DNA from: Mucilaginibacter sp. CSA2-8R
GTDB taxonomy: Bacteria > Bacteroidota > Bacteroidia > Sphingobacteriales > Sphingobacteriaceae
DNA: 64,000 nt
Direction: 5' to 3'
NCBI RefSeq assembly: GCF_038806765.1
Contig: NZ_CP152389.1
Location: forward strand, 3,782,001-3,846,000
The position numbers and the translations under genes were made by a program. Below, piece after piece: positions 54,448 through 63,082 of this stretch (its first letter is position 1; each line of letters starts with the position of its first letter). The notes under the pieces are model-generated. The model saw only the letters and a list, made by a program, of their open reading frames with translations, was not told where the DNA came from and ran no database searches.

Positions 54448-55787
54448 AAATATTAGCTGTATCCTTATTATTCTGCTTAAATCTGGTATCATCAGCCTTT
54501 GCAGGGCGCAGCAAAACGCTGCCCGAGCATTTATCTATGCAGCGTCCTATTCATGCCATCTCTATGGTAATGATGCACGACGTGATTAGTCCGCCGGTAG
54601 CAGCCCGTTATTATGCCTACACTATGCTGGGTGCTTACCAGATCGTATCGGCCTATAGTCAATCGATCCCTGACGCTTCACGGTTTACCAAAAATTTTCA
54701 TACCACACTCAACAAAGACAAATACCCGGATGCCGATTACCAGGTTGCCGCCGCTTATTGTGTATTGGAGGCTGGCAAACTGCTGCTGCCATCAGGCTAT
54801 ACCTTGCAGGAAGAGCAGGATAAGTACGTCGCCTTGCTAAAAAAGCAAAAAATAAAGGATGAGGTGATTAAGCAATCTGTTGCCGAAGCCGTTGATATGG
54901 CCGCACAGATTTTAGCTTTTTCAAAAACTGACAACTATTTTGGTTTAAGCACTCGCCTGCGTTATACACCCGTTAAGGGTGAGGCAAACTGGTACCCTAC
55001 TCCGCCTACTTACATGGAGGCGGTAGAACCCAACTGGGCTACCATTAAACCCATTATGATTGATTCGAGCGGACAATTTAAGGCCATACCGCCAGCTCCT
55101 TTCAGCAAAGATAAAAACAGCGAGTTCTATAAACTGGCCAACGAGGTTTATACCACCTCAAAAACTGCCACACCAGAGCAAATCAATATTGCTAATTTTT
55201 GGGAATGTAACCCATTTACGGTAGTCACCTCGGGCCACATGATGATTGGCTTTAAAAAGTTAAGCCCCGGTGGGCACTGGATGAATATCGGTTTAATTGC
55301 CGCTGCCAAAAGGCGCCTCAACTTTGACCAAACGGTTGAGCTGCTTACCTTAGAAGGCGCTACCCTGATGGATGCCTTTATTTGCTGCTGGAAAGAAAAG
55401 TATGCCAGCAACCGCATACGCCCCGAAACCTATATTAACCGCTACATTGATTTAAAGTGGAGTCCCTTGCTGCAAACGCCGCCCTTTCCGGATTATACCA
55501 GCGGGCACAGCATTATCTCAGCTGCATCTGCCGAGGTATTGACTTACCTGCTTGGCGATAACCTTGCTTATTTAGACGACTCGGAAGTACCTTATGATGT
55601 GGCACCGCGCAATTTCACCTCCTTCAGGCAGGCCGCTAAAGAAGCAGCAGTTTCGCGCTTGTATGGCGGCATACACTTCCGCGACTCAATTGACAATGGT
55701 TATGAGCAAGGCGTACGCATTGCCGATTACTTAATTGCTGCCTTGAAAAAAGCAGGCATACAACCTATTACCAACATTAAATCTTAA
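54444..55787 (+). CDS. PAP2/vanadium-dependent haloperoxidase-type protein
   Basis: Exported 447-residue protein (signal peptide to FAGRS) of the vanadium haloperoxidase/PAP2 superfamily, in which the same site either oxidises halides with peroxide using vanadate or removes phosphate. The anion-binding set is complete: Arg326-Pro327 (NRIRPETY) with a preceding Lys, Ser353-Gly354-His355 (TSGHSI), and Arg405 with His411 (RLYGGIHF). Long helices fill the rest. Whether it is a halogenating enzyme or a phosphatase cannot be told from these residues. Translation is coupled to the VCBS gene, and the GH3 gene follows after 32 bases. Confidence 0.85.
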   Translation: MKILAVSLLFCLNLVSSAFAGRSKTLPEHLSMQRPIHAISMVMMHDVISPPVAARYYAYTMLGAYQIVSAYSQSIPDASRFTKNFHTTLNKDKYPDADYQVAAAYCVLEAGKLLLPSGYTLQEEQDKYVALLKKQKIKDEVIKQSVAEAVDMAAQILAFSKTDNYFGLSTRLRYTPVKGEANWYPTPPTYMEAVEPNWATIKPIMIDSSGQFKAIPPAPFSKDKNSEFYKLANEVYTTSKTATPEQINIANFWECNPFTVVTSGHMMIGFKKLSPGGHWMNIGLIAAAKRRLNFDQTVELLTLEGATLMDAFICCWKEKYASNRIRPETYINRYIDLKWSPLLQTPPFPDYTSGHSIISAASAEVLTYLLGDNLAYLDDSEVPYDVAPRNFTSFRQAAKEAAVSRLYGGIHFRDSIDNGYEQGVRIADYLIAALKKAGIQPITNIKS

Positions 55788-55819
55788 ATTAAATCATACA
55801 GCTACCTAACCATTTTTGA

Positions 55820-58006
55820 ATGAAGTTTATGTCATTGCGTAAAAAGAAGCGGGCATTATCGCAGGTGCTCCTTTTTACCTGCTTAACCGCATCATCTGCG
55901 CTTTATGCTCAAAACAAACCCGCTTATCTTAATGAGCAACTACCTGTTGATACGCGGGTAAAAGCTTTATTATCCGAGCTTACCCTAGCCGAAAAGGCCA
56001 ACCTGTTGGGCTATAACAGCAAAGCAATCCCACGCTTAAATATACCTGCCTACAACTGGTGGAACGAAGGTTTGCATGGTGTTGCACGGGCCGGGCAGGC
56101 TACCGTGTTTCCGCAGGCTATTGGCATGGCGGCTACCTTTAACCCCGATTTGCTTAAACAGGTAGCTACGGTGATCTCAACCGAGGCACGGGCTAAGTAC
56201 AACTTGGCTATGCAGCAGGATAGGCATTTGATGTACATGGGATTGACGTTCTGGTCGCCTAACATCAACATATTCCGCGACCCAAGATGGGGACGCGGAC
56301 AGGAAACTTACGGCGAAGACCCTTTCTTAACCTCGCGCATGGGTGCTGCCTATGTAAACGGAATGCAGGGCAATGACCCGCAGCATCTCAAAGTATCGGC
56401 CACGGCCAAGCACTTTGTGGCCCACAGTGGTCCCGAAGCTACCCGCGATGAGTTTAATGCACTGGCCGACGAAAAAGACCTGCGCGAAACCTATCTCTAT
56501 TCTTTTAAGTACCTGGTTGACCGTGGTGTGGAATCCGTGATGACGGCGTACAACCGGGTTAACGGCGAACCTAACTCAACCAGCAAAAAACTGCTAAACC
56601 AGATACTGCTAAAAGAATGGGGTTTTAAAGGCCACGTAGTTACCGACTGCGGTGCTCTTGATGATGTTTACCTGCGACACAAAGTGTTACCCAATGCTGT
56701 ACAAACCGCTGCCGCCGCTATTAAGGCGGGTATCAACCTGGATTGTTCAAGCATCCTGCAAAAAGATGTGGAGGAAGCTGTGAAGCAAAAATTGCTTACC
56801 GAAAAAGAAGTGGATGCAGCACTGGCTAAAGTTTTAAAAACCGAATTTAAGCTGGGTTTTTTTGATGATAAGAGCAGCAGCCCATATTACAGCTATGGTG
56901 CCGATAGCGTGGCCAATGATGCTCATACTGCACTATCCCGTAAAGTTGCCGCACAAAGTATGGTATTGCTTAAAAACGCTAATAACCTGCTGCCGCTTAA
57001 ACCCAATAGCTACTCCAGCATCACCGTGTTGGGTACCAATGCCTCATCATTAGACGTGATGGCAGGAAGCTACCATGGAGTCAACAGCCGCATGGTTGAT
57101 TTTGTGGAAGGCATTACCGGTGCGGTTGGCGTAACCACCCGCGTAGAATACGATTTAGGCTCTAACTATACCGATACTACTCACTTTGGCGGTATCTGGG
57201 CAGCCGGAAACAGCGATTTAACCGTAGCCGTTATTGGTCTTTCGCCAGTATTAGAAGGTGAGGCAGGTGATGCATTTTTGTCGCCAACCGGTGGTGACAA
57301 ACCTAATTTAGATTTGCCTGCAGGCAATATTGCTTTCATTAAGGCCCTACGTAAAGGCAACCCTAAAAAGCCGGTGATTGCCGTTATTACGGGTGGCAGT
57401 GATGTTGACCTAAGCAGTATTGAGCCTTATGTAGATGCCATTATTATGGCCTGGTACCCCGGTCAGCAGGGTGGCAATGCTTTGGCTGATATTCTGTTGG
57501 GCAAAGTGTCGCCATCTGGCCACTTACCGCTTACCTTTTATAAATCAGTTAAGGATTTGCCCGATTATAACTCTTACAGCATGAAAAACCGCACTTACCG
57601 TTATTTTAATGGTGCGGTACAATATCCTTTCGGTTTTGGTTTGAGCTATACCACGTTTAACTACGCCTGGAAAAACCAGCCAAAACCCAACTACACGGTT
57701 AATGACAACATTGATATTACCGTGCAGCTAAGCAACACCGGCGCGATGGATGCTGATGAGGTAGTACAGGCCTACATTAAATACCCTAACGCTGAGCGCA
57801 TGCCGCTTAAAGAACTGAAAAGCTTCAAACGCCTAAGCGTAGCTAAGGGGCAAAGCGCCGAAGCAATCCTAAGCATCCCGGTAAAAGAACTGATGAAATG
57901 GGATCTGACCAATCATCGCTGGAAGCTCTACCCCGGACAATACCAAGTGGTTATAGGCAGCGATTCACAAACAGAAAAACTAAGCGGCAGCTTTACTATT
58001 AAATAG
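55820..58006 (+). CDS. GH3 beta-glucosidase/beta-xylosidase
   Basis: Exported retaining exo-glycosidase. Signal peptide to about LYAQ (31). The N-terminal barrel carries the substrate-binding WNEGLHGVAR (81-90), RDPRWGRGQETYGEDP (153-168), KHFVAHSG (197-204) and nucleophile Asp276 (VVTDCGALDD). The C-terminal domains include the sandwich with GGSDVDLSS and a fibronectin-type end. The WNEGLHGV pattern is typical of beta-xylosidase-like GH3 enzymes, although glucose or other sugars remain possible. It closes the SusCD operon; a strong terminator follows its stop by about 20 bases. Confidence 0.93.
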   Translation: MKFMSLRKKKRALSQVLLFTCLTASSALYAQNKPAYLNEQLPVDTRVKALLSELTLAEKANLLGYNSKAIPRLNIPAYNWWNEGLHGVARAGQATVFPQAIGMAATFNPDLLKQVATVISTEARAKYNLAMQQDRHLMYMGLTFWSPNINIFRDPRWGRGQETYGEDPFLTSRMGAAYVNGMQGNDPQHLKVSATAKHFVAHSGPEATRDEFNALADEKDLRETYLYSFKYLVDRGVESVMTAYNRVNGEPNSTSKKLLNQILLKEWGFKGHVVTDCGALDDVYLRHKVLPNAVQTAAAAIKAGINLDCSSILQKDVEEAVKQKLLTEKEVDAALAKVLKTEFKLGFFDDKSSSPYYSYGADSVANDAHTALSRKVAAQSMVLLKNANNLLPLKPNSYSSITVLGTNASSLDVMAGSYHGVNSRMVDFVEGITGAVGVTTRVEYDLGSNYTDTTHFGGIWAAGNSDLTVAVIGLSPVLEGEAGDAFLSPTGGDKPNLDLPAGNIAFIKALRKGNPKKPVIAVITGGSDVDLSSIEPYVDAIIMAWYPGQQGGNALADILLGKVSPSGHLPLTFYKSVKDLPDYNSYSMKNRTYRYFNGAVQYPFGFGLSYTTFNYAWKNQPKPNYTVNDNIDITVQLSNTGAMDADEVVQAYIKYPNAERMPLKELKSFKRLSVAKGQSAEAILSIPVKELMKWDLTNHRWKLYPGQYQVVIGSDSQTEKLSGSFTIK

Positions 58007-58025
58007 CCTTTGATTTACCAACACC

Positions 58026-58063
58026 AAAAAGGGTCTGCAAATTTTTACTTGCAGACCCTTTTT
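58026..58063. terminator. Bidirectional terminator between GH3 and GH20 genes
   Basis: AAAAAGGGTCTGCAA (58026-58040) is the perfect inverted repeat of TTGCAGACCCTTTTT (58049-58063), 8-base loop, with a long T-run to the right and A-run to the left. A strong two-way terminator. Confidence 0.9.
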
Positions 58064-58082
58064 TTTTGTGTTATTTCTAAGC

Positions 58083-60650
58083 TTAGTTTGTCACCCCAAC
58101 CGAGCGGCCTCCCCTGCCCGACTCAGTAAATACCCGGAACTGGTAGTTGCCCTTTTCAGTTAACGGAACGGTATAAACTGTACTATTTACGGTAGGTTCA
58201 GTACCATTGGTAGTGTACCGGATGGTAAAACCCGGAAACTGCACATTGGCTTTCACTGCGCCGTTTTCAGCCAAAACACCGGCCGTTGGTATGCGGTACA
58301 GATAGCCCTGATTAATATAATTGAGTTTAGGCAACTCACGTTTACCTAAAATATTACAGAACTGGCTCCAGGCGATGTTATATTGTTCATCGGCTTTCTG
58401 CGTATCTGATTCAGCAGCCCAAGCCGGGTCTTTAGCCCAGGCGCGTTCGGCCAGGCCAAGTAATTTGGGTAACAATAGGTATTCGGTACGCTCGTCGCCT
58501 TCGGCTTCTTCGCTCCACAACTGGCCTTGTATACCCATAATATTTGCTTTACCTGCCTCACTTAATTTCTCTTTCGATGCCCAGGCCGATGCCGCTACCG
58601 GTGCGCCCATGGAAGTTTCGGTTATGTTTTTTAAATAGTTATAGGGGATAAATTTAAAAGGCTTATCTACATCTAAAAAGCCTCCCCAATACTGGCCGGG
58701 CTCATAAAAGTTTTTTTGGTAAGATAAGTCGAAATACAAATTGCTTACGCACGACAGGATAACCGGGTAACCGGCGTTGGCTAACTGGTAAGCCAAATCT
58801 TCAGAACCCCAGCCCAGCACGTTGTTCCAAACATATAAATGAAAATTCTCCTTCGCAAAATCGGGGTTAGGCACCTGCTTTTTAGCATTCCCTGACTGTA
58901 CTTTGCGCAAACCGGCTTCTTCCCATCCCGAAGGGTATAAGCTACGTGCTTTAAGCATATCATTTATTTTACCGAAGTAGTAATACCATAAATCGTCGGT
59001 GGTTTTAGGTGCACCTGCGCTGGCTAACAGCTTTTGTACAGACGGCGATTTGGCCCAAACACCGGCGGGTACTTCGTCGCCACCAAAATGGATGGTTTTT
59101 AAAGGCGCGCCAGCTTCGCGGTACATTTTTATAATCTCGTCCGTTACGGTTTCCATAAAATTATAAGCTGATGGGAGCGAAACATCAATCACGTTATCAT
59201 CCCAGTGCTGCACCGACGAATAAACCGATTTGTCTTGCAAATTACGCAGCAAGTAACGTTCGGCTTCTGCCTGCTGTCCGGCTTTCATCAAGCGGTTGTA
59301 ACGGGCATCCATGGATTTAATGGCCGCACGTGCATGGCCCGGACTTTCTACTTCGGGTATTACGTTAATGTGCCGGGCTGTGGCATATTTCAGCAATTCA
59401 ATAAACTGCGCTTTGGTATAGTAGCCTGTACCATCTGGATTGCTTACCGACGGACCTGAACCATAAGCTGGTTGCAAATGGTCTGTATTAGTTAAGGTAT
59501 GCCCACGCTTAGCACCTACGCTGGTTAGCTCAGGCAGTGCAGGGATTTCCAACCGCCAGCCCTCATCATCGCTAAAGTGAAAATGCAGGTTGTTGAGCTT
59601 ATACATGCTCATTAAATCTAACAGTCGCATTACCTCTTTTTGCGAATGGAAATTGCGTGCAACATCCAGCATCATGCCCCGGTAAGCAAAACGCGGTTCG
59701 TCGGTTACGCTAATGGCAGGCAGGCTAAGCATTTTACTTTTACCCGTCCAGGCTTGGGCTGGCAGCATGCTTTTTAATGACTGTATGCCATAAAAAGCAC
59801 CGGCACCGGTAGTTGCCGTAATCACTACACCATCCGCATTTACTTTGAGCGTATAAGCCTCATTACCCATACCGGTAACCTTACGCAGACTGATGGCTTT
59901 GTGTATACCTACCTGACCACTCCCTACGTTGCTTTTAAAGATTTTAGCAAGTTCTGCTTTTAAATAAGCTGATTCTGTTGCAAAGGCTTTATCTGCTGAT
60001 ACTATAGTTTGCGCTGTAAGTAAGAAAGGTTGACCGCCGGTTTGATAATTTGCCGGTGTTGGGAATATGAGTGGCAGGCTACTTGCCGGCACATCTTTAA
60101 TACCTTGATTTTGCTGATACACCAATTGCGGCGTAACTACAGCAACCTGGTCGCCCGCGGAGCGCTGCAACTGCTCGGGTTTGGTAGATGTTACCTGGCT
60201 AAAATTAAGGATGGGTGTAGTTACCTCAGGTGTTTGATCGGCTACGTAATAAAACCCCTCGGGCGCATCTGTAAAGTTAACCACCCAGGCACCGGCTAAA
60301 AAAGGCACCTCTAAAGTAGCATTGGTATTTAATCCCTTAAAACCCTCCTTGGGCGACAGGCAGAAAAAGTCGCCGTTGAGGTGTTCTATCTTTACCGGGC
60401 CTTCAACCGATTCGGGTACAATTTGCCGGGCAAAATTGAAGTAAATTTTCCAGCCACCGGCCGGCATGGCCTGGCCGCCGCCATTCGTGAAACGTAATAC
60501 CGATTTAAACTGGGCCTTTCCATTATAGCTGTTCTGCAACACCTCCCATTGTATACGCAGGTTACCCGCATTAAACGCCGGAACGTTAGTCTGCGCGTTA
60601 ACACACATGGCGAGTATTAAAAAACAGGCTAAAAAAAATATCCTTCTCAT
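58083..60650 (-). CDS. GH20 beta-N-acetylhexosaminidase
   Basis: Exported enzyme that removes terminal beta-GlcNAc/GalNAc using the substrate's own acetamido group. Signal peptide about 1-19. An N-terminal CHB_HEX carbohydrate-binding domain (about 25-165) precedes the GH20b domain and the barrel. HFSDDEGWRLE (about 355-365) and the catalytic Asp-Glu pair HFGGDEV (about 525-526) are intact. A C-terminal CHB_HEX_C-like end (about 780-855) finishes it. It is 24 bases downstream of the GH92 gene, and together they would trim N-glycan-type chains or chitin fragments. Confidence 0.93.
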   Translation of the reverse strand: MRRIFFLACFLILAMCVNAQTNVPAFNAGNLRIQWEVLQNSYNGKAQFKSVLRFTNGGGQAMPAGGWKIYFNFARQIVPESVEGPVKIEHLNGDFFCLSPKEGFKGLNTNATLEVPFLAGAWVVNFTDAPEGFYYVADQTPEVTTPILNFSQVTSTKPEQLQRSAGDQVAVVTPQLVYQQNQGIKDVPASSLPLIFPTPANYQTGGQPFLLTAQTIVSADKAFATESAYLKAELAKIFKSNVGSGQVGIHKAISLRKVTGMGNEAYTLKVNADGVVITATTGAGAFYGIQSLKSMLPAQAWTGKSKMLSLPAISVTDEPRFAYRGMMLDVARNFHSQKEVMRLLDLMSMYKLNNLHFHFSDDEGWRLEIPALPELTSVGAKRGHTLTNTDHLQPAYGSGPSVSNPDGTGYYTKAQFIELLKYATARHINVIPEVESPGHARAAIKSMDARYNRLMKAGQQAEAERYLLRNLQDKSVYSSVQHWDDNVIDVSLPSAYNFMETVTDEIIKMYREAGAPLKTIHFGGDEVPAGVWAKSPSVQKLLASAGAPKTTDDLWYYYFGKINDMLKARSLYPSGWEEAGLRKVQSGNAKKQVPNPDFAKENFHLYVWNNVLGWGSEDLAYQLANAGYPVILSCVSNLYFDLSYQKNFYEPGQYWGGFLDVDKPFKFIPYNYLKNITETSMGAPVAASAWASKEKLSEAGKANIMGIQGQLWSEEAEGDERTEYLLLPKLLGLAERAWAKDPAWAAESDTQKADEQYNIAWSQFCNILGKRELPKLNYINQGYLYRIPTAGVLAENGAVKANVQFPGFTIRYTTNGTEPTVNSTVYTVPLTEKGNYQFRVFTESGRGGRSVGVTN

Positions 60651-60673
60651 AGTAATGATTAACGATGAACAAT

Positions 60674-62980
60674 TTAAGGTTTGGCAGAATACGGACGGTC
60701 TTGCGGCGCTGTACCCCAGGTTGCATTAGGCTTATTTCCCATCTCAAATACCAATTCGCCACCCTGCGTCAAGTCGGCATGGGTAATGTACGACTTAGGA
60801 TAAGCTTTACCGTTTAACGTCACTTTTTGTATGTAAATATTTTGGTCGCTATTGTTGCGGGTAACCAGTCGCATGCTCTTACCACCAGGCAATTTGATTG
60901 AAGCTTCATCAAACAACGGGCTACCAAATACATAATTACCATTGGCCGGGTTTACGGGGTAAAAGCCCAAAGCCGAGAACACGTACCATGATGACATTTG
61001 GCCCACATCTTCATTACCAATAATCCCATCAGGTTTGGTGGTATAGAAGTTTTTCATGATGTAGCGCACTTTTTCGGCCGTTTTCCAGGGCTGACCGGAA
61101 TAGGCGTACATGTAGGTGACGTGATGACTTGGCTCGTTACCATGGGCATACTGCCCAATCAGACCCGAAATATCATTTGATGCACGTGCGCCCATATCGC
61201 CTTTGGCTATAAACAGTGAATCGAGCTTTTGGTTAAAGCCTTTATCACCGCCCAGTAATTTAATCAAGCCTTCCACATCCTGCGGTACCATAAAGGTATA
61301 TTGCCAACCATTACCCTCGGTAAAATCGCCGTGCTCGTGTATTGATGTGAATGGATTGTATGGGGTGCGCCATGCGGTTTCAGACAAGCGCCCGCGCATG
61401 AAACCAGCCTTAGGATCAAAGTATTTTTGATAGTACTGACCACGCTTGCTGAAGTAAGCATAGTCATCCTGTTTGCCTAACTTTTTGGCCACCTGCGCCA
61501 GCGACCAGTCGGCCACGGCATATTCTAAACCCATAGATACCGACTCGGCTGTGCTATCTGCCGGGATGAAACCCAGCTTTTTAACAAAACTGGTTCCGCG
61601 GATGTCTTGCATGGCTGTTGTTTTCATGGCCTCGTAAGCCAGGTTCACATCAAAGCCTTTATAGCCTTTTAAAATCGCATCAGCCACAATAGGCACGGCG
61701 CTGTAACCCACCATACAATAGGTTTCGTTGCCCATTAAATGCCATACCGGCAGGCTGCCTTGTTGCTTGTAAATAGCCAGAAAACTGTTAATGACATCGT
61801 TAACCCGCTCAGGCTGCAACACGGTAAATAAAGGGTTTGCTCCGCGGTAAGTATCCCATAACGAGAATGTGGTAAGGTTATTAAAACCCTCATTGCGGTG
61901 TACCTTTTTGTCGGTGCCCCAGTAGTCGCCATTATAATCGTTAAATACCGAAGGCGCTATCATGGTATGATAAAACGCTGTGTAAAAAACCTTCTTTTTT
62001 CTTTCGTCGGCTGTTTTAAGCTGTACTTTCTGTAACTCCTTATTCCAAGCCGCATCGGCACTGGCTACGGTTTTATTAAAATTCCAGCCCGGTAATTCGG
62101 CTTTTATATTGGCGGCTGCATTTTCGATGCTCACCGGTGAGATACCTACTTTAATGTAAATCTTCTCTCCGGCAGTGGTTTTGAAGTTTAAAACGCCTTT
62201 TACCTTCACACCTTCTAAAGCAGTGCCTGGCTTGGTAGCTACGCTATCATACACCGCAAAGCTTTTGATAGGCTTGGATAGCAAAGCGGTGAAATAAATA
62301 CGCTGGTCTTTAGCCCAACCGGCAGAATAACGATAACCAACGATGGTGGTATCGTTGATTTGTTTGATATAGGTTTTTACCGGATGGTCCCAACCTATAC
62401 CCTGCTCCAGGTCGATAATAATGTGCGATTGCTCTGATTTTGGGAAAGTATACTCGTGGAAACCCACACGTGTAGTAGCCGTTAATTGCACACCGATATT
62501 GTAACGTTTTAGTTTAACGGCGTAATAACCGGCACGGGCCGTTTCATCTTCATGGCTAAACGGCGATGCATAGCCGCTTTGCACATCCTCGAAAGTACCT
62601 TTCATTACTTTTACCGGGCCAGTGGTAGGCATGATAGACACATCGCCCAAATCGCCGATGCCGGTACCGCTTAAGTGCATATGCTGAAAGCCCACAATAT
62701 TATTATCTGAAATATGATAGCCCGAGCACCAGTCCCAGCCGTCTTTGCCTTTAGCCGGACCAAGCTCGGTAGGGCCTAATTGTACAGCGCCAAACGGCAC
62801 GTTTGCACCTAAAAAAACGTGGCCATGAAACCCTGTTCCGATGTACGGATCTACATACCGGGTAAGCCCTGTTTGCGGTTTAACCTGTGCCATAGCCGGA
62901 GCGATGGCGCAAAAACCGGTTACCGAGGCTGCCAGCGTTAGTAAGGCTGCTTTACCTTTTATAGAAGAGAAATTAATCAT
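60674..62980 (-). CDS. GH92 alpha-mannosidase
   Basis: Exported calcium-dependent inverting exo-alpha-mannosidase (usually alpha-1,2). Signal peptide about 1-32. Family blocks include VDPYIGTGFHGHVF (43-56), PFGAVQLGP (62-70), the SGYHISDNNI block, GNEPSHHVTYMYAYSG, and GNEDVGQMSSWYVFSALGFYP, which holds the catalytic Glu and Asp residues. Length (768) is normal. Next to the GH20 gene it would strip mannose from yeast or animal N-glycans. No GH18 or GH125 enzyme is visible in the window. Confidence 0.93.
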   Translation of the reverse strand: MINFSSIKGKAALLTLAASVTGFCAIAPAMAQVKPQTGLTRYVDPYIGTGFHGHVFLGANVPFGAVQLGPTELGPAKGKDGWDWCSGYHISDNNIVGFQHMHLSGTGIGDLGDVSIMPTTGPVKVMKGTFEDVQSGYASPFSHEDETARAGYYAVKLKRYNIGVQLTATTRVGFHEYTFPKSEQSHIIIDLEQGIGWDHPVKTYIKQINDTTIVGYRYSAGWAKDQRIYFTALLSKPIKSFAVYDSVATKPGTALEGVKVKGVLNFKTTAGEKIYIKVGISPVSIENAAANIKAELPGWNFNKTVASADAAWNKELQKVQLKTADERKKKVFYTAFYHTMIAPSVFNDYNGDYWGTDKKVHRNEGFNNLTTFSLWDTYRGANPLFTVLQPERVNDVINSFLAIYKQQGSLPVWHLMGNETYCMVGYSAVPIVADAILKGYKGFDVNLAYEAMKTTAMQDIRGTSFVKKLGFIPADSTAESVSMGLEYAVADWSLAQVAKKLGKQDDYAYFSKRGQYYQKYFDPKAGFMRGRLSETAWRTPYNPFTSIHEHGDFTEGNGWQYTFMVPQDVEGLIKLLGGDKGFNQKLDSLFIAKGDMGARASNDISGLIGQYAHGNEPSHHVTYMYAYSGQPWKTAEKVRYIMKNFYTTKPDGIIGNEDVGQMSSWYVFSALGFYPVNPANGNYVFGSPLFDEASIKLPGGKSMRLVTRNNSDQNIYIQKVTLNGKAYPKSYITHADLTQGGELVFEMGNKPNATWGTAPQDRPYSAKP

Positions 62981-63082
62981 TATATTAGTTTATATCTCCG
63001 GTTTTACCCACCGGTTAAAGTAAAAACGTAAAGTTTCTTATCGTCATATATCACACCATTAACTATGATGCGGACACACGCA

